This document shows, piece by piece, positions 51,261-62,868 of a stretch of 64,000 nt of DNA. This DNA comes from Macropodus opercularis (taxonomy: Eukaryota; Chordata; Actinopteri; Anabantiformes; Osphronemidae), in NCBI GenBank assembly GCA_030770545.1, contig CM061098.1:5350001-5414000 (forward strand), read 5' to 3'. The notes under the pieces are model-generated. The model worked only from the letters and a program-made list of their open reading frames with translations. It had not been told where the DNA came from and ran no database searches. How positions within the stretch are numbered: the first letter of the stretch is position 1; every line of letters starts with the position of its first letter. The translations under genes and the position numbers were made by a program.

Positions 51261-51912
51261 ACCATGTGCATTTTGCGCTAAATGGCCCCTAGCGTCTTTC
51301 TGCCTGCTGTTGGGGCTTACGACCAATGGGCCTTAAAATGACTTAATTTCCTATCTGCCTCCTAGGGGAGCTTTTAGGGAAGCTAAAAGCTGGTCACAGC
51401 CCACAGAGAGTGAGTATCAGAAAGGCCCTGGGCTGCCGTGGCTCCCAGCTGAATCAAAATTGCTATCGCTTTAATTGCCATGGGCTGTATCTACACAAAA
51501 ATATGTTACGGTGATACTGGTAGAGTCTCACAAAGGACGCGTCCCAACTGCACTTCAATTAACATTTCTTACTTACTGAATTCTTTTTTTAGAAATGTCC
51601 CATCCACTTACTCACTCACTCACAAGTTGGTTCATCAGTTGAATAGTTTTATTTTATTAGAAAGCTCAGGGGTTTTATTTGTTTTCTGCTTGCTGTTTTT
51701 ATCATTGCTTTGTATTAGCCAAGCTGTCTTGGATTGAGGACGTCGTCTGTCGAACTTGTGTATCCATCCACACTACAGTGAAACCATTTAATGAACTATA
51801 ATCAAACTCGTAAAACAGCTCACCACCTCGCTTCTCCTGCTTCATTTCAAGCCCTCGTGTGTCCTTGGTTAATAGGGTTGTGTTAGTTAACAAGCCTGTA
51901 AAGTCGTCGTCA

Positions 51913-51957
51913 GCAGCATTATCGGGCGACACACAGACTCAGGCAGCGTTATCAGGC
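51913..51957. repeat. 15-bp imperfect repeat carrying GATA cores
   Basis: GCAGCATTATCGGGC (51913-51927) and GCAGCGTTATCAGGC (51943-51957) differ at two positions and are spaced 30 bp apart. Each contains TTATC, a GATA core on the reverse strand. They lie just upstream of the possible internal promoter of enox2. Confidence 0.6.
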
Positions 51958-52139
51958 CTCTCTATGGCAGCGACAGCAGGCGGCTCGGAAATTAGTAGCT
52001 CGGAGAGGGAGTCAAAGAGGCGAACAGCATTATTACACATAGCCAGCTGTGTCTGAATACCAGGAATACCAATATAGGGGCGGTTGTGCAGACGGACGCA
52101 CACATTTATGCATGCAGAGCGAGCGTTACATCTACAGTG

Positions 52140-52367
52140 AAGCTCTGCTACAGACCTTGTGAGGTGTGAAGTGCATGCAGGGTGTAGCGCTTCTCATTAC
52201 TAACAGCAGCGGCGGCTTTGGCATCAGGAGAGAAGAGGGCAGCACGGCTCAGCCAGCAGTCACAGCAATTTACAGGTCTGTCAGAGAGAAAGAGGTCGAG
52301 CAGAAGAGAGAATTAGAGAGCATTTAGAGCTGTGAAATAGACTGGAGACGGGGAGATCGAGCTGCTG
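52140..52367 (+). other. enox2: possible internal first exon of enox2 (5' end unknown)
   Basis: A good donor (GCTGCTG followed by GTGAGT) ends a purine-rich, moderately CpG-containing stretch about 640 bp upstream of exon 4. Spliced to exon 4, the ENOX frame extended upstream meets a TAG at 52325-52327 with no intervening ATG. Translation would then start at 53020 or 53026, giving the MTMDSNS or MDSNS N-terminus. That resembles the shorter N-termini known for ENOX2. The 5' limit is a guess. Confidence 0.35.
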
Positions 52368-53005
52368 GTGAGTGTGCGATGTGTCCATGTTGACTTTACT
52401 GCGGGCTTTTTATTATGGGGATCCAAGTGCGTTTGGTTTATTGCACAACACTTGGCAAAAGAGTGTGGGGTTGTGGATTTCTGATTTAATTCAAAGTTGG
52501 AGATTTTTCAAAGTTTTCTAAGGTTTAGTAGCCGAATGTCTGCCAAATGCCTGATAGCATCAGAATCTGTGCTTAGTGGCATGATAATCTTACGCAGCAT
52601 TATTTTCTTTCTCTGGCTTGAAAATGAGTGAGGTTCTCACTGCTCTTGCCCGGTATATCTATGTTTTCTATGAGCAGGATTACCATGTATGTGATACCTT
52701 GTTTCAGTCCTGCAGAAAAACGTCCAGTGGCTTCTTGGCTCACTGAACCAGGAAGAGAGACGAGGCTGCAGAAAGTCAACAAGCAGCAACATCATGAGTT
52801 AAAAATAACTTCTTTGAGATCCATGTTTCAGGCTGTCTGCAGGATCATATTGGCCTCCTCCTCATTTTCCCTGAGACACACTCACACAACAGTCTTCCTC
52901 TTAAACTGTGACATGGTTCCTCTTCTGCCCTGACCTGTAGTGTAATGATTCAGGGTGATCCAGTGATACTGACTTCTCTCTCGGGTCCTTTCTGTTTGTC
53001 TGCAG

Positions 53006-53137
53006 AGGGGATTTGTAACATGACAATGGACTCCAACTCCATCACCCTGCCGATGTCAGACCCCAACGCCTGGGCAACAGCCATGAACAACCTGGGGATG
53101 CCTCCCATGGGACTGACCGGACAGCCACTCATGCCAG
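53006..53137 (+). CDS. enox2: enox2 exon 4, conserved ENOX N-terminal segment
   Basis: The acceptor is TTTGTCTGCAG and the donor is CCAG followed by GTAGCG. The exon is 132 nt (44 codons), phase 1 at both ends. The translation includes EGICNMTMDSNSITLPMSDP and AWATAMNNLGMPPMGLTGQP, ending LMP. It aligns with the ENOX2 block containing LPMSDPTAWATAMNNLGM. Taking the acceptor two bases later would give a stop (TAA) in this frame, so 53006 is the right border. Two ATGs, at 53020 and 53026, both have A at -3, and the second also has G at +4. A transcript starting in intron 3 could therefore initiate here and give a short N-terminus (MTMDSNS or MDSNS). The extended ORF after the donor is intronic read-through. 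Confidence 0.95.
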
Positions 53138-56100
53138 GTAGCGCATCACCCAAACCAGAACCACAGGCGCCTTGTGTTTAAAACATACCAATACTGTACT
53201 GTAGCATTATAACTGGGAGGTTAGTGAGTCGCCGAACAATCAAGAGTTTGTAGCTTATCTATATTTTTATTTACAGTCTCATTTAGAGAATAAATAGAAC
53301 ATTTTTGTTTTTGTGACTGGGCTGATGCATGATGGGCGAAATTTGTTAAATAGCAACACAGTCTATTCATGATTTACACACAAATGTACAATCTTAAGGC
53401 TAAAGGCAGAAATGTGTTTAAACTGGTGGTGCGTACCTACTGTACGAGGCCTCCACCAAGGCACAAGCTTTCACTTCCAAGCTAGTCTAAAGCGAATAAT
53501 GCTGGCATACATACATATGGCAACTGTTACCATGGATCTGGACTTTTGGAGCATCAAGGTTATTTAAAACGAGGTGTTATGGAATAAAATAAGATGAGTT
53601 GCGATGTTACAGTAGGAGGCGATCTAGTTGTGTTTGGCACAGGAGTATGTCACTCGGTACATGTTGAGTCGCTGAGAAAGCTTCAGGCTGCGTTTTACTG
53701 TACGTTCTACAAGAGCAACTCCACCTTCACGATCTTCCTCTAATTTGTCTCCCACTCTTTACAAATTGCCGTAATGTGAGAATCAAATGCAGATGCACAG
53801 CTTCCCGTGTACATGGATTTGCTGACAGTTGCATATTCTGTGTTGAGTGCAGGTCGTTGTCGTGCTACCACCAACTTACTGTGAAAGTGGAGCGCAGCCA
53901 TTAATCTGAGTTTTAGCTCAAACCCGTCTCAAGCGTTAATGAGCACAAAATCAGCTTTTGTGAGTCGATCAGCTCACAGGTTGCTGGTTATGCTGGCTGT
54001 TGCCACTACAACATTCACCCTCACGGCTGCTGCGCTGTCTCTCCCGCTGGGTGCAGCTCCGCCCTGCCTCGCTCCATCAGCCTTTCCCTAAAGCCTTTTA
54101 TAAATCACTTCCCTCTTCTTAGCTGAAATGCACTTTCATATTTGAAATATGCCAGGCTTGTGTGCATTTGTGTGTGTCTGCGTATGCACTTGGAGACGAA
54201 CCGTCTTGCATATGATCTCCCCTTGAAATGTTAGAGGAAGCAGACACGGGCAGTGTTGTGTGGAAAACTAAAGCATTGTGCTAGAAGCGAGCAGCCAGTG
54301 GCACCAGGCCTTTTATGGACAACACACATTTTAACTTGGTCGCAAATGCACAGGTGTAACTGAGCACATTTAATAATGGGTCCGTTTTATCTTAAATATG
54401 TTCGGAGGCAATATGTATGCAATATGCAACGGCGTGGGTCAGAGTGCCGACATTTTTACTGGCTCACCTAAATGGAATGCAACAATTAGCAAAGTTATTA
54501 GCTGCACCTGTGTTGGGCTGCGAGCGCGGGCGATTACTCTGCCAACACTTTCTGCCTGTAGTTACTGCCGGAGATGGGAAACCGTCGCGTTGTTCTGCTT
54601 TTACGAGGCTCCGCGTTCACGAGACAGATGAATGATTACGGAGGTGGTTAGATGGAAATGATCTCTCTGCACTAACGTATGGAGCAACATGCCTGAGAGA
54701 AGAGTGAAGAGGAGGGGAGGAGGCCGTGATGGGGAGGGAGGGGACAGCTGTGTGTCCCCTTTTAGATCACCTGGAAAAACAGCTGGTGCTTCTCCAGTCT
54801 CCCTTCCTTTCTCCAGTCTCCCTCCCTCTCCAGCCAAAATTATCCAACATCTCATTTATGTCTCATTACCGCTGAATCAGCCCCTGCAGCCCAGAGCCAC
54901 GTTCTGTCTCATCCTCCACAGAGCTGAGCTTCTTTACACACTGAACATAGTCATGCTGAAACCAAAAGTGTGGCCAGTCCAATAATTCACAGCTAATATT
55001 AATGAGACTGATTTACTGTCGTTTAAAGTTTCTCTTCGCCAGATGATCAAAAACCTTCCCCTCGCATTTACATTTCAGAAATATGCTACTTTAACATCTC
55101 TCTACTGTCCAGTTGAATGTTTCACTTCTCACAGGCGAATATTTTCCATTCATGTAATTTTCACTTCACTCAAGTCAAAAGAACTTTTCTTGTTGAACCC
55201 CAAGAGAAATATGAGTGGAAAGAGATCTGCTTAAGCACTTCTCATCTTTTTTTTTTCTTTGTTGACATCTTGTGAGAATGGAATAAAAACTCAAGGTTGG
55301 CCACAATCTTCTGAAATGTCTCACTCTTTTATAGTCTTGTATAAAATGCAGTTATTTGTCCTGTTTGCCACGTTAGCAGGAGTCTCTGAACGCAGAGCTC
55401 TAGGTACACGCATGCAGTTACAGGTCTTCCTTTAATGTCGTCTCACACTTGTTAACAGAGCACCTTGTGCCTTTTAACTAATCTCGGTGGATTAGTTATT
55501 GATTCTCCATCGTGCTTCAACATCATTGTCTCCTTCTGGTTTCACCTCTAGACAACAGAGGAGAATTTACTGTTGGTCAAACATTTCCTGCATATAAGCT
55601 GGTTGAGTTTTTTTAACATCATCATCTGTTTAGAGGCGTTCTGTGCTGGGCTGCGTTTGTTACACCTCTTAGTTTGCCTGTGCTCCATCCACTATTTCTT
55701 CTTTTCCCTGCCTCTGGCCAAGAGGCTTTATCCAGACAGACAGCTGGATAAACAGGCCGCTGTGGGCAGAGCCTTCCACACTCTGCAGCTCCACAAAAGC
55801 TGGTGCGTGTCTCCAGTGACGACAGTTATTTCACCGGGTGGACTGAGCAGGGGCTGGGTGTGTTAAAGAGTCATTAAGGTGTGTTTCTATTAGTGCTGGG
55901 AAAGAGGAAGAGATTGAATTTAAGCCACAGGGAATCGTTAAGGTTTGTCTGTAATGTATAGTTTATGTTCTTGAGAAAAACTCTATTTTCTCTCTATATT
56001 TTCTCTTTTTCATATATTTATGTCTGCCGTATTAGTCTCTTTTTTCCCTTCTACTCCGTCCGTCTACTCTACTTTTATTACACTTATCTCCTGGCTGTCT

Positions 56101-56357
56101 TCCCGTGATTTATATCTGTTAAGTTTGTGGTAAATGTTTGTGTTTTTGTTTAAATCATGGGTCTGGGCACAGATTCAGACTTCAAGAGCATCGTCAAGTA
56201 CAATTCAGGAAGCCCAGTTTGAGGAGCAGATTAATGTGTCACATCCAAACCCTGCAAAATGTTTCCAGGATTGTACAACAGTAGAAAGTTATTACATCTA
56301 ACACACTGTGATCTATGGGGAGTCTGAAATACTGTTTTCTTTTTTTTATTGTCATCA

Positions 56358-56389
56358 TAGTGGATATTATCAGTAGTGGATATTATCAG
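56358..56389 (+). repeat. 16-bp perfect tandem duplication
   Basis: TAGTGGATATTATCAG occurs at 56358-56373 and again, identical, at 56374-56389. Confidence 0.95.
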
Positions 56390-57265
56390 AAAATAAAATG
56401 TGCTGTCTCGCCTCTGCAGTCGTCTTAGTTGGCAACATATTGCAAAAGTGCTCGCAGAAGTTTTTCCAACTCTTTCGGTTTAATGTCAGTAGGAAGTTGA
56501 AGGTGTGTTTGTTTGGACGTACAGCGCAGCTCAAACAGAGAAAACGCTGACAATACATTCAGGAGGGCGTTTGGTGAAAAAGCCTAAATTCAGCCAGACT
56601 AGCGTCCCCTTATCTGAGGCCTGAGCCGACTTACATGTGGAGTTGGTACAGTAAGGCCATGGCCTGAGTGTACTCCCAGATATTCTGTGGACTCTGAGAA
56701 AGGAGGAAAAACTGCAACAGTAACCGCATGAATCAACATCTGGTTTAAACATCTTGACATGTGAAAGAGACGGAGTGAAGATCCTGTTTCGTGAGTGTTC
56801 GGCGTCTACTTCTCTTCATTCATCAGTGTTCTCTCCAGCATGTCCAGCCCATAAGCAGAACCAGATGTAAGCGATACAGTTGCTCCTTTATGATTCTCTC
56901 AACATATAGACCCCCCCCAAGATGGCTTTTATTATGTTTTTATTTGGCATATGCATGCACTGCTAGCTTTTGTGTTAAAAGTTAAAAATGTTGTTGTGTC
57001 TAAATTAGAATTTCAGTCGATTCTATCGTTGACCACTGAGTGTGTACAAGTAACATTAAACGCATTCATTGACAAACCACGATTCAGCGATGCCTCATGC
57101 TAAAATGTGGTTTCCAGCTGTTTTAGTTGCCAGGGTTTCTCACTTCTATGAGCAACAGTCTGACCAGTAACTGCACAGCAGCCCGACCCGCATAGCATCT
57201 TAGTCATAATAGGCCTTCCTGAGCAGGAGATGTTTTCATGGGAACGATCGGTTTGGAGCACACTG

Positions 57266-57272
<7 letters not shown>

Positions 57273-57324
<52 letters not shown>
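57273..57324 (+). repeat. (CA)n microsatellite
   Basis: About 26 uninterrupted CA units in intron 4, preceded by a short CT run. Confidence 0.97.
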
Positions 57325-57326
<2 letters not shown>

Positions 57327-60300
57327 GACATGCTTTACATTTTAAACACATGTATTTTAACAAAATTAACTCCGATGCGCATGAATAAACACACTAGACC
57401 CCCTGGAGAATAGATAAGCAGGCTCCAGGGACAGACGGCTGCTCCCTGCTCCTTTGTCCTCATCCCTTCGACACAGTTGCCACATTCCCCTCCACCTCTG
57501 TACACAGATTTGCCTGCAGACACCCATATAGGCATAAAGTCACAGTTGTTTTGTGATGAGTCAGGATCATCACATATTAGCTCATCTGGATTAACATTAG
57601 GAAATTCTTTAGATGACAGTCATTCCTTTGCAGTAAGCGTTTTCCAGCCCTATGTCCTCTTCTGCTGACTGCCTGGGATCACCACTGGTGTGACGCCAGA
57701 GATTTCTGGCTGTGTCGGCGAACAGAATGGTGAAATGAAGATTCCCTTACACACTATGTCGCGTAAATAAATACACTGGTGCTTACTGAAACGGGAGTTT
57801 CTGACAGTTATTCCTGTCCGTGGCAGAAATCCTGGATTGTAGGCTAGATATTGTTAAAAGCTTATGGAGACGTGTCCGATAAAGAAGACTGATTTCAGAG
57901 GGCACCATAAAGAAGCCTTGCAATAACTTTTTTTAAACATGGAAGTTTGTATGTCTATCCTGCAGGTGGAGTAATGTACCAGGAAGAAGAATGAAGTTGG
58001 TCAGGTTCATATGAAAATGGAAAGTGTGTGACTGTTGGCAGAGATGGACCGAGGCAGATTTCAGTCACTGGTAGGGTTCCAGGTGGCGAAGCTAGCTCGC
58101 CTCATTAGAGAATATTATCCAGCATGCCTCACGGCAGCCACCTTTATCCTCTTCCAACCCCCCCCCACGACTGCTAGGAGGGACATTTACTCTGGAAATG
58201 GGAGATGAGAAAGGAGGAGAGGAGGATGACATTAATAGCCAGGAGCGTCACACAATCAAATGTCAGTTTTCTTAATTTGTCCCTGCAACTCTTGATTGAT
58301 GGGCAGCTCGGAATGTAATTACTTTGGACAGTCCTTCAGGAGATTGTTTAACGTCTAAAGGACATAATGGGGAGGAAGGAGAATGCATTCAGGTACCAAC
58401 TGTGCATGAGCGTATGTAAGCGACTGAAGCTTCGCGACAGCGTGGTGAAAAGGATCACACAGATGTGTGGCCACGTGTGGGTGGACCCAGCCCCAGGTTC
58501 CTTCTGTTGCTGTTCTGAAAGCAGACCTCATTCTCTGTGGAGTTTCTGCCAGGTCGAAGAAACCCACTCTCCCTCTCTCTCATTCAGTGCTCAGCACATT
58601 GGCTTGGAGTCCAGCTTCTATCTGATCTGAAGGATCAGCTGATTCATCGTGCTTCACGTGTTGGCTAGTGAGTGACATGAAACCTGCTGTGTATGTTTCT
58701 CTGTGTTGGTACACAGCATCTACAGCATATCTGAGGAATCCCCCTCAGTGGCTCTGCCTGAGTTTTTGGCAGCGAAGATAGAAGTTGTTCTGTGCTGCAC
58801 GTCCCCTGAGGCACGTTTGCAATTTGTGATACTGAGTTATACAAAAAGAGTTTGACTTAAGTTGCTAGAAATTTGCCTCATGCACCAGGAACAGAACAAA
58901 CGAGTCACACGAAAATAAAAGTCAAGTAATAAAAAGATATGTAAAAAAATGAGCAAACAATAAATGATTGCAACGACCACCTAAAAACAAAAAGTGAATC
59001 TCCCAGAGGACGTTTCCTTAAAGAAGGAGCCGAGTTGAGGTGCTGCAGAAGAAACATCTCTAAAAACTTTCACAAGTTTTTGAAGCTTGAATTTAAGCGA
59101 GTAATGAGAAGTGATCAATAACAGTGTGACTGTGCTCTGAATTACGGGACACGCTGTCATACAGGTGTGAAGCTGGACCTCTTCAGTGTGGTACCGTGTC
59201 GTGAGCCGTTCATTTAGGTTCTTGCCTTGTGTAACCAATGTTTGAAACTCTGACAACTGACAACTTCTCTCATTTCAGTCCTGGAATGCTTGTTACTCGT
59301 TTGTGCATTTGTTGAAGCTCCTCTTTTCACACCTGGCTCCTGTTTCAGTATTTCATCAAGTCCAGGCTAATCACTAAATTACCAGTGGTTGAATAAATTA
59401 AACATAAGTAATGGTCTCTTACAACCATTGTGTCCAATCATGTCCCCATTATGTAAACTGTGCAAACCCTCAGTGTTTCATCACATCATTTTATTCTCTG
59501 TATAATAAATACACCCACTGTGCTTGAAAGTATTCAGGGCAAAATGTCTTTTCATTCGCTGAAACTAAAATTATTCCAAATATAAAGCACCTCATAATTT
59601 GTGCCTCTACTCCTACAGCTTAGACACACTCAGGATGCTTGGGCTTTTTTCCTTCCACTGTTTCTTAGTCACACTTTCGTACTCGTCTTTCTTCTTTATA
59701 TTTGGAGCTTTTCCTTTCCGTTAGCCATAATAGATGAATTTCCTCTCAGTAAAACTAAAGCATGTTAATATTCTCACCTGTTCCCTTTTGTTAGAACTTC
59801 ATTGACATATGAAACTGTCACCTTGTCAATTCTGCCACTTTAATGTCATATTATTGAGGCAGGAATTTCAAGCAGCTTCAGTGGAAAGTTGGGCATTTTT
59901 CTCAGATTATTTTTTTGTAAACAACAAATCCCTTTTCTTAACACTAGAAATAATTAAATATAAACTGATCGTCTTAAATAATTGTTATGCATAAAGAAGT
60001 CTGACAGGTGTAGAAACATAGTTATAGCAGAGTTATTGGCTACTATAACCTGCCCGGAGGAGACACTGGTCATTGTATCATCATTGTCAGAATTGACACT
60101 CAGAAATGTGTGTGACTGCACATTTTAAAAAGTGACGTTGGCGTTTAATTATAATCAAATTACTCTGATACTTTATTCTGGTATTGGGTACAACAGCTGC
60201 AAATAACAGTACGTATTGTAATCACATACTCTGCTAAACTATTAGCATTGTCTGGCTCCTCAGTGGTTAGTTAGTCGCATTCATTCTTCATTTATAAATG

Positions 60301-60333
60301 TCAACATCAGTTCAGGTCATGGTCTGTGTTGCT

Positions 60334-60344
60334 CCCTCTCGTGG
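60334..60344 (-). promoter_or_regulatory. CTCF-like motif
   Basis: CCCTCTCGTGG matches the reverse-strand CTCF core pattern CCCTCTNGTGG. Flanking bases (GCT before, TGAG after) are partly consistent. Occupancy is inferred. Confidence 0.3.
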
Positions 60345-62712
60345 TGAGTCTGCAGACACTATGTGGATGTAAGGACATGAGTGATTTGGTACTTTAAGTT
60401 CTAACAAATGATTAATAAGGACACATTATTAACCAGCGGGGCTACAGGCTGTTCAGTGTGCTGCTTCCGTTTCATTCAGGGGATGTCACTTGGAAAGCTA
60501 TTTATTCCTGCGATTGTGTACTGCAGGAAATTTAAATTCTATCCTCTTAAAGCTGCAGCTGTGATGGACAGACAATGATTGGGCAGGAGAGTTGTTTTCT
60601 TCCTGTCAGTATCACATAAACTTTGGATGATAGGATGAAATCAGGCCAAGTCAACACTCTCCATTTAAGGAGCATAGTTTAGTAAAACTATAAATTAAAC
60701 TCTAATTAATGTCCCTGAGTGAAACGGGTTCTGGATGATTACATCAGATGAAGTTCTCCAGTGTGACGTGCATGTTGATCCGAGAGTACCTGCAGCATAC
60801 GGCGTAATGAGTAGCACCGGTGGAGAGAGGATCGACATGTCCGCCAGCTGTATTGTTACATCTGGGATGAGGAAGCTGGTGTGGCTAGAAATGCGTAGGT
60901 CAGTCACTGCTGTATTACACGCAGCTGTGCTTCGACGCCTGATAGTGGAGCTGCTTAAAATGGCCGTAATTCTTAAATGCTAAACGCCATATTTGTCACT
61001 GTCTGGACCCAACAAGCTGATTCCATGAGCGTCTCTGTCTTTTTACCACAAGCAGAAAATGCTTTTGTGATAAATTGTTATAAAGACAGAGAAGCACAGA
61101 ATTTAGTCTTGATGTATTATCAGTTTTGTCTTCGACACAGTGGTTGAATGCAGGCTTGCTGTTGTTCCAACCCCCCCAGTGTTGCATCCACCTTTTCCTT
61201 ATCTTCCTTCCTGCTATCCATTTTCTTTTATTTCACCCTAATGTGCAGAAGAAGTCATCAATTGCCTGGGAACTAGGATACCTCTTATCACCTGTTTCCA
61301 CTCGCTGACACCTGTTGAGAGACTGATGGTGAGGTCGAAAACATGTATAGTTTCATGCATTTGCCTTTTAAAATATTTCACCCAACTCATCTTTTGTTTT
61401 CCTTATCTGGCCTCTATTTCTCCTTTTTATTATTTTTGTCCTTCACCCATTTTTATCAGTATAACATATTTATTACTTCTACTCTTGCTTCGGGGGCCTA
61501 TTGAGAGTCTTCTGTAATGTGCATAATTCTTTCTTTTCCTTCATCTAATTCATCCATTTTCTCCCCATCGGTAGATTCATTTATGAGTAGATGTGGTATA
61601 TATTTGCCAGTAATGGTTCATGCGCTAGAAGAGTAAATATTATTTCTCCTTTACTGGTTTTATAGCTGTTGAAGATCAAAATAGTTGCCATTAAGCCTAA
61701 AGTCAAAGAACTTCATCTGAGCATTTGCAGCTCTTGTATGAGCTGCCAGCTGCTACAGCTGCCACTGTAGCTTCTCGCAGCCTTGACACCATAGAATCAC
61801 ATCTGCAGCTTTAGGTTCATGTTAAAACCTGTAGGAGCAAGTTGGGAAAATCATACTGACGAAGCTACAGTAAATAGCATCGGCCCTAATATTTGGCTAA
61901 TTATATTTGTCATCATTACGCATGTTTGTTTACTAAGACGTGATTATCTATTAATCTACTGAGTTGTACAGTCCACCAACAGCCGCTTGTATAAAATAGT
62001 TTTAACCAGCGTGTCACATTGATTTTGTTCCGTGCGTTACAGTCAGGGTGTAATTTATGGTGAAGGATTTGTTTGTCTAAGCTCTGCTCTTCCGTGCGCA
62101 CACAGGTGCATAAACATTACACAGCCTGAGGCGTAATTGTCAGCTCCGGATCCTGTGCAGGTGATTTTGTGGCACTGTGTCGCCTGGAAGGAAGGGCCGT
62201 GTCATTTCCATTTCAGAAAGCTCCACACGGGCGAACGTGCATATTAAAGCACATGTGGTGATTATGAGCGTGTGTGTACGTTTGTTTTTCCCAACTGCAA
62301 CATAGACCTATTTAAAGAAAAATAATTGTTTTAGTTATGTAAAAGTTTTGCAGGTTTTAGACCCAACTGTGGACATGATCTATAAGGTCATTCTTCAAAC
62401 AGGAGTAAGGAGGAAAGGGGCACTTGGCCAAAACAGCCTAAAATATGCATTCACAAGATGATTTATTCATGAACGGCTGCATTTTGTGTTACGCGTTGCC
62501 ACTTGTGCGTCACGGTTGTTGACAGGAGAACCACTCAATAAATAAGCACACAACATGAACTGAACTTCAAAGATTTAGTATGTGCTGAAATGATACCTGA
62601 CTAAATGGTCGCGGTTGGATTCAAAGTGCCTGAATGTGGCTGCGTAGGCGTTGCTTTATTTCCCAGGAAGTAACTGCCGTGTGGTCTCGTTCGTATTTTC
62701 CTCTGCCTCCAG

Positions 62713-62868
62713 ATTTTGACCCCAGCCTCGGTATGATGGCCGGTATCACCCCTATCAACCCCATGATGCCCGGCCTTGGCATAGTGCCTGCACCGCTCTC
62801 CCAGGACTTACCAGTTGTCAAAGAAATCATCCACTGCAAGAGCTGCACTCTGTTCCCCCCCAACCCCA
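62713..62868 (+). CDS. enox2: enox2 exon 5, conserved segment with CxxC (HCKSC)
   Basis: The acceptor is CTCTGCCTCCAG and the donor is CCCA followed by GTAAGT. The exon is 156 nt (52 codons), phase 1 at both ends. The first codon is split (G|AT, Asp). The translation runs DFDPSLGMMAGITPINPMMP, GLGIVPAPLSQDLPVVKEII, HCKSCTLFPPNP, and the last base (A) begins the next codon, expected Asn by family comparison. It matches ENOX2 nearly residue for residue in the MMPGLGIV and VVKEIIHCKSCTLFPPNP parts. The CKSC pair sits at about residues 155 and 158. The RNA-recognition-type domain that follows in this family begins in later exons outside the window. Confidence 0.96.

Larger units (their letters stand above)
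29664..53005 (+). other. enox2: enox2 intron 3 (about 23.3 kb)
   Basis: GTAGGG opens the intron and TGTCTGCAG closes it. It holds CA and GT microsatellites (32.5 and 33.6 kb), a 27-base T run (48.4 kb), an L2-like fragment (49.4 kb), paired CCAAT/GATA motifs (41.1 kb), a possible alternative last exon (50.7 kb) and a possible internal first exon (to 52.37 kb). The rest shows no gene I can support. Confidence 0.65.
53138..62712 (+). other. enox2: enox2 intron 4 (about 9.6 kb)
   Basis: GTAGCG opens the intron and CTCCAG closes it. It contains a 16-bp tandem duplication (56358-56389), a CA microsatellite (57273-57324), a CTCF-like motif (60334-60344) and a CpG-retaining, two-strand open block (60735-60983). 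No supported exon was found inside. Confidence 0.7.

Noticed and set aside
53138..53181. Extension of the exon 4 frame (GSASPKPEPQAPCV)
   Set aside because: It follows a good donor (GTAGCG) and is absent from the ENOX family, whose next residues (DFDP) are in exon 5. It is intron read-through.
59515..59620. Tc1/mariner-like terminal repeat (CACTGTGCTTGAAAGTATTC)
   Set aside because: The likeness to known fish Tc1 ends is partial and there is no matching inverted copy or transposase remnant nearby.
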